This document shows positions 25,814-33,968 of a stretch of DNA of 34,540 bases, in pieces; the stretch's first letter is position 1, and every line of letters starts with the position of its first letter. Source of the stretch: an uncultured Pelagibacteraceae bacterium (lineage in GTDB: Bacteria; Pseudomonadota; Alphaproteobacteria; Pelagibacterales; Pelagibacteraceae); the NCBI GenBank assembly GCA_902617645.1, contig CACMXM010000009.1:1-34540 (forward strand), given 5' to 3'. The translations under genes were made by a program, and so were the position numbers. The notes beneath the pieces are model-generated. The model searched no databases, was not told the DNA's origin, and worked only from the letters and a program-made list of their open reading frames with translations.

Positions 25814-26943
25814 TTGCTATAAATTTTTCCTAAGTAATTTTCTAAAAATTTGTCATTTTTAGAAAGATATTTCAAAAAAATGTTTCTAAAAAAAATATTT
25901 AAAGGATTTGATAAATGAAATGCAAAATGATTGAGATTAGATCTTGAATTTATTTGTTTAGTTCTGAATACTCTATTTTTATAATAATTTGACGTCTTGT
26001 TACTTAAATCCAAAAAAAGCTCATTTGCAGATTCTATTGATTGTGATGCACCTTGTGCGAATGAAGGGGGAAATGCATAAAATGCATCTCCAGTTAAAAA
26101 AATATTTTTGGATTTTGGTATTAGAAATTTTCTGCTCACAAAAATTGGAAAGCATTTAGTTTTTTCAACCTTTTCAACAAGATTTAGATTTGATTTAGAG
26201 GAAATTTCGTTTAATAAATTTTTCTTAAAAGTATTATCATTCAATAAATCTTTGTTGATTATTTCCTTTTGAATTAATTCTTTTCTAATTATTGCTATAA
26301 AATTAAATTCTTTATTTTGATTAATCGGGTATATGACAAAATGAAAGTTTGGCCCAAGGTATAAAGAAATATCAAAGTTATTAAAATCTTTTATATTTCC
26401 TCTTAAAGCAATTGTATTAAAGTAATTAGGCAAACCTTCTTTTTTAAATAATATTTGTTTTGTTTTTGAATAAACACCATCAGCCGCTACCAAATAATCA
26501 AATTCTTCAGTTTTATTATCTGAAGATAAAAGTGATGATTGATCTCCTTGCTTAATATCATTAAGCTCATAATTTAAAATCAACTTGTCTTTTGAAATTC
26601 CATTTAGTAAAAATTCAATTAAATTTGATCTTTTTAATGTAGTGTAATAATTATTTTTATTATTGAACTTTGATAAATCAATATCGCATATTTTTTTTGA
26701 GTCTTTTGCATTTAAAAAATTAACTTTTTTTGGAAAGTAAAGCTGGTTATTATCAAATTTATTAAAACCGATATTATTAAGCAATTTAATACTATTAACA
26801 GACAGTTGTATTCCATATCCATCATTGAAATCAATTGATTTTTTTCGTTCAAATATTTTATATGAATAGGATTTATTTTTTTCTATTAAATTTGCAAAAA
26901 ACAAACCTGAAATGCCTGCTCCTATTATTGCGATTTTTTTCAT
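25810..26943 (-). CDS. FAD-dependent class A monooxygenase
   Basis: This 377-residue protein has the three class A flavoprotein hydroxylase motifs: a Rossmann start IAIIGAGISGLFFANLIEK, the DG motif in YLVAADGVYSKTK, and the GD motif FLTGDAFYAFPPSFAQGASQSIESA. NADPH-dependent ring hydroxylases such as UbiH/UbiF/UbiM share this plan, so a ubiquinone hydroxylase is possible, but salicylate- or zeaxanthin-type enzymes cannot be excluded. It lies four bases in overlap after mutY in the same direction. I give no gene symbol because the substrate is not readable. Confidence 0.82.
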   Translation of the reverse strand: MKKIAIIGAGISGLFFANLIEKNKSYSYKIFERKKSIDFNDGYGIQLSVNSIKLLNNIGFNKFDNNQLYFPKKVNFLNAKDSKKICDIDLSKFNNKNNYYTTLKRSNLIEFLLNGISKDKLILNYELNDIKQGDQSSLLSSDNKTEEFDYLVAADGVYSKTKQILFKKEGLPNYFNTIALRGNIKDFNNFDISLYLGPNFHFVIYPINQNKEFNFIAIIRKELIQKEIINKDLLNDNTFKKNLLNEISSKSNLNLVEKVEKTKCFPIFVSRKFLIPKSKNIFLTGDAFYAFPPSFAQGASQSIESANELFLDLSNKTSNYYKNRVFRTKQINSRSNLNHFAFHLSNPLNIFFRNIFLKYLSKNDKFLENYLGKIYSN

Positions 26944-27932
26944 TTTAAGTGAGAAAGCGAATTAAATATTTTTTTTGTAAATGAAGGTAAAATAAATTTA
27001 TTAAAGTTTGATTTATCTAAAAGAAAACTATTTTTTATTGTTTTTCTTCTATTATTTTCATTAATTATTATTTTCATATTCATATTTGATAGTTTAATAT
27101 TTATTTTTTTTTCGACCGATAGTTTATATTTTTCTTCGTTAATTTCATTCATTGGAAAAATGACTAAATTCTTTAAAAAGTTAAATTTTTTATTTTTTAT
27201 TACTAAATATTTATTTTTACGTTTGTATACCTGAGCCTCAAAAAATTTAGTTTTTTTTAATTTATTATTTGTAATTATTGCAAAATCTTTTTTTTTATAA
27301 GCTTTACAATAGGTGGTTAATGGACACGAATTACATATTGGTAATGATGGTCTACAAATTAAGGCCCCTATTTCCATTATTGCTTGAGCATAATCACTTG
27401 ATCTTTTTGAATTTAAAAAGAAACTTTTTTTTTCAATTAAATTTTCTTTAGATATTTGAGCTTTATTTTTTAATAAGAAAACTCTTTTTAATATTCTTTC
27501 AACATTGCCATCCAATGGAATATAGGGCTTATTATGTGCAATAGACAAAATTGATCTTGATGTATATTCTCCAATACCTGGGAGAGCTTTGAGTTCTTCT
27601 AAATCTTTAGGTAAATTTCCACGATATTTTTTTATTAATATAGTTGCTGTCTTCTTCAGATTTTTTGCTCTTGAATAATAGCCAAGACCCTCCCAATATT
27701 TAAGTACTCTATTTTCGTCTGCAATAGCTAAAGATTTGAGATTTGGAAATTTTTTAATAAATCTATTAAAAAATGGAATAACTGTTTTCATCTGGGTTTG
27801 TTGAAGCATAAACTCGCTTACTAAAGTAAAATATTCATGTTGTTTTTTTTTATTGTTTCTTCTCCACGGTAAAGGTCTTTTATTATTATCGTACCAATGT
27901 AGAATTTTTTTTGGTATGTTATCTTTATTCAT
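26940..27932 (-). CDS. mutY: A/G-specific adenine DNA glycosylase
   Basis: MutY removes adenine mispaired with 8-oxoguanine. The start at 27932 (MNKDNIPKKILHWYD) is preferred because it begins just before the conserved LPWRR; an in-frame ATG at 27977 would add 15 unlike residues and overlap the divergent gene. With this start the protein has 330 residues, catalytic Glu40 in SEFMLQQTQ, the helix-hairpin-helix LPGIGEYTS, Asp141 in LDGNVERI, and four 4Fe-4S cysteines at 193, 200, 203 and 209 with C-x6-C-x2-C-x5-C spacing. The C-terminal NUDIX-like domain is diverged. Its ATG abuts the divergent ATG at 27933. Confidence 0.93.
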   Translation of the reverse strand: MNKDNIPKKILHWYDNNKRPLPWRRNNKKKQHEYFTLVSEFMLQQTQMKTVIPFFNRFIKKFPNLKSLAIADENRVLKYWEGLGYYSRAKNLKKTATILIKKYRGNLPKDLEELKALPGIGEYTSRSILSIAHNKPYIPLDGNVERILKRVFLLKNKAQISKENLIEKKSFFLNSKRSSDYAQAIMEIGALICRPSLPICNSCPLTTYCKAYKKKDFAIITNNKLKKTKFFEAQVYKRKNKYLVIKNKKFNFLKNLVIFPMNEINEEKYKLSVEKKINIKLSNMNMKIIINENNRRKTIKNSFLLDKSNFNKFILPSFTKKIFNSLSHLK

Positions 27933-28421
27933 ATGCAATATAAATCCAATTCTAAGCAGAGATACAGATCCATTCAAGGATTAAGATCTTTCAAAGATAC
28001 TTTACCAACAAAAGTTAAAAAAATTTTAAATAAGAAAGGTCATATCTTTTCAGAAACTCTTGATAATTGGAGGTACATTGTAGGTGATGATTTATTCAAG
28101 GTATGCTACCCAAAATCTTTCAAAAGTTCTAATAAATTTAGCTCAAGCACTCTTAGCATAATGGTAAAAAGAGGTCATGAGGTTGAAATGGAGTATTCAA
28201 AAACTGAAATTATTAAAAAAATTAATACATACTTTAATGACAGAATAGTCGAAAAAATAAGATTAATAACTTTTGATAGTAACCAAAAAATTTTTAAAAG
28301 AGAAATAATAAAAGATGTGACAAAAAACCGATATACAAAAAAAATTACAAATATTAAAAACGAAAAGATTAAAAACTCACTTCTTAAACTTAGTAATTTA
28401 TTAAAAAATAATGAAGAATAA
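27933..28421 (+). CDS. DUF721 protein, DciA-like
   Basis: The 162-residue basic protein has the DUF721 core in its first half (LPTKVKKILNKKGHIFSETLDNWRYIVGDDLFKVCYPKSF), followed by a strand-rich segment ending in MVKRGHEVEMEYSKTEIIKKINTYF. DUF721 defines the DciA family, which helps load the replicative helicase in bacteria without DnaC; this link is from family knowledge. It stands in the alphaproteobacterial order mutY, DUF721, dsbA-like, smc. The ATG is contiguous with the divergent mutY ATG, together forming CATATG. Its end overlaps the next gene by 11 bases. Confidence 0.75.
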   Translation: MQYKSNSKQRYRSIQGLRSFKDTLPTKVKKILNKKGHIFSETLDNWRYIVGDDLFKVCYPKSFKSSNKFSSSTLSIMVKRGHEVEMEYSKTEIIKKINTYFNDRIVEKIRLITFDSNQKIFKREIIKDVTKNRYTKKITNIKNEKIKNSLLKLSNLLKNNEE

Positions 28422-28992
28422 AATTTTAACCTTGTTACTATACATTTTTTTAAACCATAGCGTAATTGCAGATGAAAAAATAAAACCTATTGCAGAGGGA
28501 AATATAAATGCAAAAGTAAAAATTGTAGTTTATGAATCCCTTACTTGTTCACACTGTGCTAACTTTCACAAAGAAGTCTATCCAAAACTTAAAGATGAGT
28601 TTTTAGATAAGGGCTTGGTATTTATAGAGTTTAGAAATTTTCCGTTGGATATTGCGGCTTTGAACGCCTCAAAATTGGCTCATTGTAAAAATGATGGCAA
28701 TGCGGATATCCTCCATTTTTTATATCTCAAACAAGAAGAATGGATAGAGGGAAGTACTATTGAAAAATTAAATACAAATCTTGAAGATGTAATTAAAAAT
28801 CAAAACTTTAATTTAAATTTTGACAGTTGCATAGCAGATAAAAATATTGAGGATCACATACTCGAAGATCGAATCGATGGGGCGAAAAAATTTAACATAA
28901 ATGCTACTCCTACGATAATAATTAACGATAAAAAGTTTGATAAAGCGTTAAACTTCAAAAACTTGAAAAAAGCCTTAGAAAAACTGATATAG
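28411..28992 (+). CDS. Periplasmic DsbA-family thioredoxin-fold protein
   Basis: This 193-residue protein starts with a signal peptide (about residues 1-20, ending HSVIA) and has a thioredoxin fold with a CSHC active site in YESLTCSHCANFH and the cis-proline loop INATPTIIIN. It resembles the DsbA-like thiol:disulfide interchange proteins usually found beside smc in alphaproteobacteria. It may oxidise or isomerise disulfides in the periplasm; its redox partner is not visible here. Two further cysteines (in AHCKNDG and DSCIADK) may form a structural pair. It precedes smc by seven bases. Confidence 0.87.
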   Translation: MKNKILTLLLYIFLNHSVIADEKIKPIAEGNINAKVKIVVYESLTCSHCANFHKEVYPKLKDEFLDKGLVFIEFRNFPLDIAALNASKLAHCKNDGNADILHFLYLKQEEWIEGSTIEKLNTNLEDVIKNQNFNLNFDSCIADKNIEDHILEDRIDGAKKFNINATPTIIINDKKFDKALNFKNLKKALEKLI

Positions 28993-28999
28993 TCTCAAA

Positions 29000-31573
29000 A
29001 TGGAGTTTAAAAAAATCCAGTTAAATGGTTTCAAATCATTTGCTGAAAATACAACATTCATAATAGATAAAGGTTTAACAGGAATAGTGGGACCAAACGG
29101 TTGCGGAAAATCAAATATCGTAGAATCTTTAAGATGGTGCATGGGTGAAACATCAGCAAAAAGTATGAGGGGTTCAGGGATGGAAGATGTAATATTTTCT
29201 GGAACTTCCAATAAACCCTCGAAGAATTTAGCTGAAGTTACAATTTCACTTTCAAATCAAAACAAAGATGGCCCAAATCAATATAAAGATTTGGATTCCA
29301 TTGAGGTAAAACGTAAAATAGAAAAAGATAAAGGATCAAAATTTTATATTAATGAAAAAGAAGTGAGAGCAAAAGATGCTCAAATGTTTTTTGCAGATCT
29401 GTCCACTGGTGCACACTCTCCGTCAATAATAAGCCAAGGTAGAATAGGAGCCCTTGTTACTGCAAAACCTACAGATAGAAGAGCAGTATTAGAGGAAGCT
29501 GCTGGTATAGCAGGTTTACATGTAAGAAGGCATGAAGCAGAGCTTCGATTGGATGCGGCTGAAAATAATTTAAAGAGAGCAGATGAGTTGCGAAGGCAAC
29601 AAGAAAGACAATTACAAAGTTTATTAAAACAAGCTGAGGAAGCTACCAAATATAAAAATATCTCTGAAGATATTAAAAAAATTGAAGCAGGCCTCTATTA
29701 TTTAAAACTAAGGGACATTGACAATGAAATTAAACTTGAAAAAGAGATAAACAATGAAGCAGACAACGAAGTAAAGAGTTTTAATGAAAAACTTGAATTA
29801 ATTGAAAAAAAAATAAATGACGAAACCGAAAAAGTAAATCCTATAAGAGATAAAAATTTTGAAATTTTATCAAAAATTCAAAGATTAAATCTTGAATTGA
29901 AAGGACTAGACGAAGAAAATGAGAGAATAAAAGGTGAAATAGAAGAAATAAAGAGCTCTTTAAAAATTCTAGAAAATGACACTGATAGAGAAAAAAGTAT
30001 AATTATAGATGCTAAATCTAATGAGAAAAGACTTAAGGAAGAAAAACAAGAACTAATTGATATTGACTCTAAATATTATGAAACCGAAAAACAGTCAAAT
30101 GAAGATTTAGATGTTGCAAAAAAGAATTTAAAACAAGAACAAGAAAAAGTTGATAATCTAATAAGTAATTTTGGTTCCGAAAATTTAAAGAAAAATCTAT
30201 ATACAATTAGGGAAATAAAAGACAACATTGATGAAATTATCAAACTTGTTAAAGATAGAAATAATGATGATGCTATTAAAATTTTGGAGTCATGCCAAAT
30301 AACGATTGGTTATTTAACCCAGACAATAAATGAGAATGATGATGACAGAAAATTATCTAATCTTTCTGAAAAAAATGAAAATATAAAAAAATTACAAGAA
30401 ATATATGCAGATAATTACAGTAAAAACCAAAATCTAAAAAAAGAATCTATTAAAAGAAATGAGAGAATAAACACAATTGAAAGTGAGGTTAATAGTTGGA
30501 AAAATTTATTAGTGAATTCTGAAAAAAAAATAAATGAATTGGATGAACGCAAAAAAACTCTTAACCAAAAATTAGAAGAACTTGATAAACAACCGCAAAC
30601 ACAGGCTGAAAAAAAAGGACAAATTTCCGAAAGTTTAAGAATTTCAGAAAACGAAAAAAAAGAAAATGAAGTTTTGATTGATCAAATTGATAATCAAATA
30701 AATGACTATAGAAACGAATTGAATGAAACTAAAGAGTCATCAATTGAAATAAGAGAAAGAAAGGCAAGCTCATCTGCAACTATAGAGGGTCTTGATAAAA
30801 GAAGAAATGATTTATTGGATAGAATAGATACTGAATTAAATCTAAATGAAAATAATCTTTTAAATTTTTCAAATCTTGAAAAACAAGATGAATTTCCAGA
30901 TGCGGTCGCACAAGAAGAGCTTTTGGATGCTAGAAAAAGAGAAAGAGAAAAATTAGGATCAGTAAACCTTAGAGCGGATGAAGAAACTAGCAAATACGAA
31001 ATTGAAATAAAAAAAATGGAAAATGATAGACAAGATTTAGTTGAAGCGATTGCAAAACTTAAAGAAAGCATCAGTGAATTAAATCAAAAAGGAAGGGAAA
31101 GACTTTTAGAAGCTTTTGAAAAAGTTAATAGAAAATTTAATGAGGTTTATACAAAATTATTTAATGGTGGAAGTGCTAAACTTGAACTTGTAGACTCTGA
31201 TGATCCACTTGAAGCTGGTTTAGAACTATTAGTAAGTCCTCCAGGGAAAAGACTTCAATCTATTACTCTGTTGTCAGGGGGTGAACAAGCATTAACAGCA
31301 TTGTCTCTTATTTTTGCAGTTTTTTTAACCAACCCTGCCCCAATTTGTGTTTTAGACGAAGTTGATGCTCCGCTAGATGATGCGAATGTTACAAGGTTTT
31401 GTAATTTACTTGAGGAACTTACAAAAATTACTCAAACAAGATTTGTAATAGTCACCCATCATGCTTTAACAATGTCAAAAATGAACAAGCTTTATGGTGT
31501 TACAATGCCTGAAAAAGGTATCAGTCAATTAGTGGCTGTTGATTTACAGAAAGCTGAGAGTATGGTCGCCTAA
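29000..31573 (+). CDS. smc: Short SMC-type chromosome segregation ATPase without a recognisable hinge
   Basis: The protein has a complete SMC ATPase head: Walker A GPNGCGKSN (31-39) and Q-loop region ISQGRIGAL at the N-terminus, and the signature LLSGGEQ (757-763) with Walker B VLDEVDAPLDD (784-794) at the C-terminus. LGSVNLRADEE (652-662) matches the conserved end of the C-terminal arm. Between about 175 and 650 it is coiled-coil. At 857 residues it is about 300 shorter than usual bacterial SMC, and I find no hinge domain. The midpoint (about 393-445) instead reads as two amphipathic helices around NNDD (421-424). The stop is two bases before atpI. No scpA or scpB is present. Confidence 0.88.
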   Translation: MEFKKIQLNGFKSFAENTTFIIDKGLTGIVGPNGCGKSNIVESLRWCMGETSAKSMRGSGMEDVIFSGTSNKPSKNLAEVTISLSNQNKDGPNQYKDLDSIEVKRKIEKDKGSKFYINEKEVRAKDAQMFFADLSTGAHSPSIISQGRIGALVTAKPTDRRAVLEEAAGIAGLHVRRHEAELRLDAAENNLKRADELRRQQERQLQSLLKQAEEATKYKNISEDIKKIEAGLYYLKLRDIDNEIKLEKEINNEADNEVKSFNEKLELIEKKINDETEKVNPIRDKNFEILSKIQRLNLELKGLDEENERIKGEIEEIKSSLKILENDTDREKSIIIDAKSNEKRLKEEKQELIDIDSKYYETEKQSNEDLDVAKKNLKQEQEKVDNLISNFGSENLKKNLYTIREIKDNIDEIIKLVKDRNNDDAIKILESCQITIGYLTQTINENDDDRKLSNLSEKNENIKKLQEIYADNYSKNQNLKKESIKRNERINTIESEVNSWKNLLVNSEKKINELDERKKTLNQKLEELDKQPQTQAEKKGQISESLRISENEKKENEVLIDQIDNQINDYRNELNETKESSIEIRERKASSSATIEGLDKRRNDLLDRIDTELNLNENNLLNFSNLEKQDEFPDAVAQEELLDARKREREKLGSVNLRADEETSKYEIEIKKMENDRQDLVEAIAKLKESISELNQKGRERLLEAFEKVNRKFNEVYTKLFNGGSAKLELVDSDDPLEAGLELLVSPPGKRLQSITLLSGGEQALTALSLIFAVFLTNPAPICVLDEVDAPLDDANVTRFCNLLEELTKITQTRFVIVTHHALTMSKMNKLYGVTMPEKGISQLVAVDLQKAESMVA

Positions 31574-31575
31574 TA

Positions 31576-31851
31576 ATGACCAAAGAAAAATTTAAAACTC
31601 GCCTAGAAATTGCAAAAAAAAAGATATCTGATAATGAAAACAAAAATAGCGATAAAAAAACATCACTTTTAGGGGTAGCATTCAAAATGAGCACTGAACT
31701 TGTGGCCGCAGTTCTAGTGGGAAGTATTATTGGGTTTATTTTTGACAGCTGGTTTGGTACTAAACCATGGTTAATTTTAACATTTTTTTTTGTAGGAGTT
31801 ATAGCGGGCGTTCTGAACGTAGTAAGATCTGCAAAAAATATGCAAGAGTAA
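31576..31851 (+). CDS. atpI: AtpZ/AtpI-family ATP synthase accessory protein
   Basis: The 91-residue protein has a charged N-terminus and two membrane helices (about 35-58 and 62-82) with GSIIGFIFDSWFGTKPW between them, the pattern of the AtpI/AtpZ family. AtpI helps assemble the c ring and AtpZ takes part in Mg or Ca uptake in some bacteria. It begins two bases after the smc stop and leads the F0 operon, the usual place for atpI. A promoter is not obvious and may lie inside smc. Confidence 0.88.
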   Translation: MTKEKFKTRLEIAKKKISDNENKNSDKKTSLLGVAFKMSTELVAAVLVGSIIGFIFDSWFGTKPWLILTFFFVGVIAGVLNVVRSAKNMQE

Positions 31852-31857
31852 AAAATT

Positions 31858-32592
31858 ATGGCTACAAACCCTATGCACCAATTCAATGTTTATAGAATTG
31901 GCCCAGAAATAAAAATAGATCAAATAGATATTTCATTTACTAACGCAAGTTTATTTATGGTAATAAGCTCATTAATTATTTTGATTATATTCAATTTAGG
32001 TTCTGTAAAAAAAAATATCATACCAGATAAAATTCAGTTGCTTGCTGAGCTAAGCTATTCTTTCATCTCAAAAATGATAAGTGATACTGCTGGTTCGAAG
32101 GGAAAACCGTATTTTGGGTTTATATTTTCGTTATTTATGTTTGTTCTATTTTGCAACATGTTAGGAATGTTGCCTTATGCTTTTACAGTAACTAGTCATA
32201 TAATTGTTACCTTTATCCTAGCTGCATTCATATTCATTGGGGTAACTGTAATAGGTTTTATAAAACATGGTCTTGGTTATTTGAAATTATTTGTTCCAAG
32301 TGGAGTTCCAATTGTTTTGTTGCCTTTAATTGTGGTCATAGAAGTTATTTCGTATCTAAGTAGACCGATAAGTCTATCTGTAAGACTTTTTGCAAACATG
32401 ATGGCTGGTCATACAATGATGAAGGTTTTCGGGGGGTTTGTTATAAGCCTCGGATTAGTTGGGGGATGGCTTCCACTAGGTTTTTCAGTTGCATTAACTG
32501 GTTTGGAGATATTAGTTGCTTTTCTTCAAGCATATGTATTTGCAATTTTAACATGCATATATTTAAATGATGCATTAAATTTACACCATTAA
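31858..32592 (+). CDS. atpB: ATP synthase F0 subunit a
   Basis: Subunit a forms the proton half-channels next to the c ring. The 244-residue protein has five to six membrane helices. The essential stator arginine is Arg176 in SLSVRLFANMMAGH, and the last helix carries ALTGLEILVAFLQAYVFAIL with the conserved Glu and Gln. It is the second gene of the F0 operon. The F1 genes are absent, in keeping with alphaproteobacteria where F0 and F1 are separate operons. Confidence 0.97.
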   Translation: MATNPMHQFNVYRIGPEIKIDQIDISFTNASLFMVISSLIILIIFNLGSVKKNIIPDKIQLLAELSYSFISKMISDTAGSKGKPYFGFIFSLFMFVLFCNMLGMLPYAFTVTSHIIVTFILAAFIFIGVTVIGFIKHGLGYLKLFVPSGVPIVLLPLIVVIEVISYLSRPISLSVRLFANMMAGHTMMKVFGGFVISLGLVGGWLPLGFSVALTGLEILVAFLQAYVFAILTCIYLNDALNLHH

Positions 32593-32597
32593 ACAAA

Positions 32598-32604
32598 AAG
32601 GAGG
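32598..32604 (+). promoter_or_regulatory. Strong Shine-Dalgarno sequence of atpE
   Basis: AAGGAGG at 32598-32604 ends four bases before the atpE ATG. It is the clearest ribosome-binding site I noticed in the window; most other starts show none. High translation of atpE is expected because each ATP synthase needs many c subunits but one a subunit. Confidence 0.8.
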
Positions 32605-32608
32605 AATA

Positions 32609-32836
32609 ATGGAACTAGAAGCAGCAAAAATGATCGGAGCAGGTCTAGCAGCAATAGCATTAGCTGGAGCTGGAGTGGGTATCGGAATTATATTCGGTAA
32701 CTATCTTTCAGGAGCAATGAGAAATCCGTCTGCAGCTCAAAAACAATTCCCAAATTTACTATTGGGTTTCGCGTTGGCTGAGGCTACTGGTTTATTTGGA
32801 TTAGTTGTAGCATTGATTATTTTATTCGCATTTTAA
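32609..32836 (+). CDS. atpE: ATP synthase F0 subunit c
   Basis: This 75-residue proteolipid forms the rotor ring. It has two membrane helices around the polar loop MRNPSAAQKQ. The first helix carries the glycine repeat AGAGVGIGIIFG and the second holds the ion-binding Glu58 in ALAEATGLFGL. The residue after Glu58 is Ala, whereas sodium-type rings usually have Ser there, so proton use is likely. A strong Shine-Dalgarno sequence precedes it. Confidence 0.97.
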   Translation: MELEAAKMIGAGLAAIALAGAGVGIGIIFGNYLSGAMRNPSAAQKQFPNLLLGFALAEATGLFGLVVALIILFAF

Positions 32837-32839
32837 ATA

Positions 32840-33430
32840 ATGCATAAAAGATTAGTTTTATATTTAATACTTTCGATCATTGCATTTGTTTCAAATGTAT
32901 ATGGTGCAGAGTCAGAAGGTATGCCACAATTGAACCCCGAGTTTTGGGTTTCACAAATTTTTTGGCTAATATTAACCTTTGGATTTTTGTTCGTAATTTT
33001 ATCTAAATTTATACTTCCAAAAATAAGTAATAATTTAGAATTAAGAAAATCACAAATTTTGGAGAACATAGAAACAGCTGAAAAACAAAAAATTGAAAGT
33101 GAAAATAAAATAAAAGAATATGAGACTTTAATTAATAACAGTAAAAACGAGGCTAGAAACTATTTCAATGAGGCTAGAAAAAAAATAATTCAAGATATAG
33201 ATAAAAAAAGAGAAAAAATTGAAGAGGAGATAAACTTAGAGATACAGTATGCTGAAAAAGAAATAATAGAACTAAAAAAAAGTTCGCCAGAAAAGATAAA
33301 TAAAATTGCAACTGAAACATCAGCGCAATTAATTAAGCAATTGATTGGTGAAGAAATTAATAATAGTAGTATTTCTGCTATTGTTGAAGATCTCTCTAAA
33401 AAAAATAAAGGTAAATATTATGGCAATTGA
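32840..33430 (+). CDS. atpF': ATP synthase F0 subunit b' (second b-type stalk subunit)
   Basis: The b' subunit pairs with b to form the peripheral stalk in alphaproteobacteria and photosynthetic bacteria. The 196-residue protein has an unusual N-terminal hydrophobic segment (about 4-22, ending NVYGAES) that looks like a signal peptide, then the typical MPQLNPEFWVSQIFWLILTFGFLFVIL membrane anchor and a long charged coiled-coil (about 60-150). An internal ATG at 32921 would remove the signal-like part and give the length of many b' proteins, so either start is possible. It begins three bases after atpE. Confidence 0.88.
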   Translation: MHKRLVLYLILSIIAFVSNVYGAESEGMPQLNPEFWVSQIFWLILTFGFLFVILSKFILPKISNNLELRKSQILENIETAEKQKIESENKIKEYETLINNSKNEARNYFNEARKKIIQDIDKKREKIEEEINLEIQYAEKEIIELKKSSPEKINKIATETSAQLIKQLIGEEINNSSISAIVEDLSKKNKGKYYGN

Positions 33431-33917
33431 TGCAACATTTTGGGTAGCGGTATCTTTTTTTATTTTTGTAGCTGTTCTTGTTTACTTTAAAATTCCTCAA
33501 AAGGTAAATGAAACTTTAAATAAACTTATTTCAGATATTAAAAACGAAATTGATGAAAGTGAGAAATTAAGAGCAGAGTCAAAAGTCATGCTAGATAATG
33601 CACAAGCCAAATTAGAAAGTGCTAAATCAGAAGTGAAGGAAATCTCAGATAGAGCTAAACAAGATAGCGAAAAACTTATTATAGAGATGAATGATAAGTT
33701 TCATAAAATTTCTGATATAAAAAAAAATTTGGCAAAATCTAAAATTTCACAAATGAAAGAGGCAGCGCTTAATGATATTAAAAAAGCATCAATCAGTATT
33801 GCTGTTGACTCAGTTAAAAAAGCAATATCGACATCTGTAGATAAGTCAAAGTTAGATAATCTATTTTCAAAAGATTTAGAGCAAACAAAAAGTCTACTTA
33901 AAAAGATTAATTCTTAA
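33420..33917 (+). CDS. atpF: ATP synthase F0 subunit b
   Basis: Subunit b is the other half of the peripheral stalk. The chosen ATG at 33420 gives 165 residues beginning MAIDATFWVAVSFFIFVAVLVYF, the normal anchor of alphaproteobacterial b subunits, followed by a charged helix (about 30-150). The frame stays open upstream to an ATG at 33345, but those extra 25 residues are read from the end of b' in another frame and are not expected. It overlaps b' by 11 bases and ends the F0 operon. Confidence 0.9.
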   Translation: MAIDATFWVAVSFFIFVAVLVYFKIPQKVNETLNKLISDIKNEIDESEKLRAESKVMLDNAQAKLESAKSEVKEISDRAKQDSEKLIIEMNDKFHKISDIKKNLAKSKISQMKEAALNDIKKASISIAVDSVKKAISTSVDKSKLDNLFSKDLEQTKSLLKKINS

Positions 33918-33919
33918 TC

Positions 33920-33944
33920 TAACTATAAATTAGTTACTTTTTTT
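33920..33944 (+). terminator. Possible intrinsic terminator of the F0 operon
   Basis: TAACTA (33920-33925) and TAGTTA (33931-33936) form a six-base stem with a TAAAT loop, followed by C and seven T (33938-33944). Its place just after the atpF stop fits an operon end. The stem is AT-rich and weak, so termination may be partial and read on into crtI. Confidence 0.45.
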
Positions 33945-33968
33945 CAAAATAATATAGATTAAATATTT

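Noticed and set aside
27933-27977. Longer mutY start at 27977
   Set aside because: The extra 15 residues are unlike MutY and would overlap the start of the divergent gene; 27932 gives the family's usual N-terminus.
29380-29649. Cys/Ser-rich minus-strand frame opposite smc
   Set aside because: It is antisense to the conserved SMC N-terminal head and arm, with composition typical of a shadow.
29000-31573. Rad50/SbcC identity for the short SMC
   Set aside because: The head motifs (LLSGGEQALTALSL, LDEVDAPLDD) and the conserved VNLRADEE segment are those of SMC, and no CxxC hook or SbcD gene is present.
31521-31886. Minus-strand frame of 121 codons over the smc-atpI junction
   Set aside because: It spans two good genes and their boundary, and has no domain.
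33345-33419. N-terminal extension of subunit b that looks like a signal peptide
   Set aside because: It is read from the end of the b' gene in another frame; the ATG at 33420 gives the normal b anchor.
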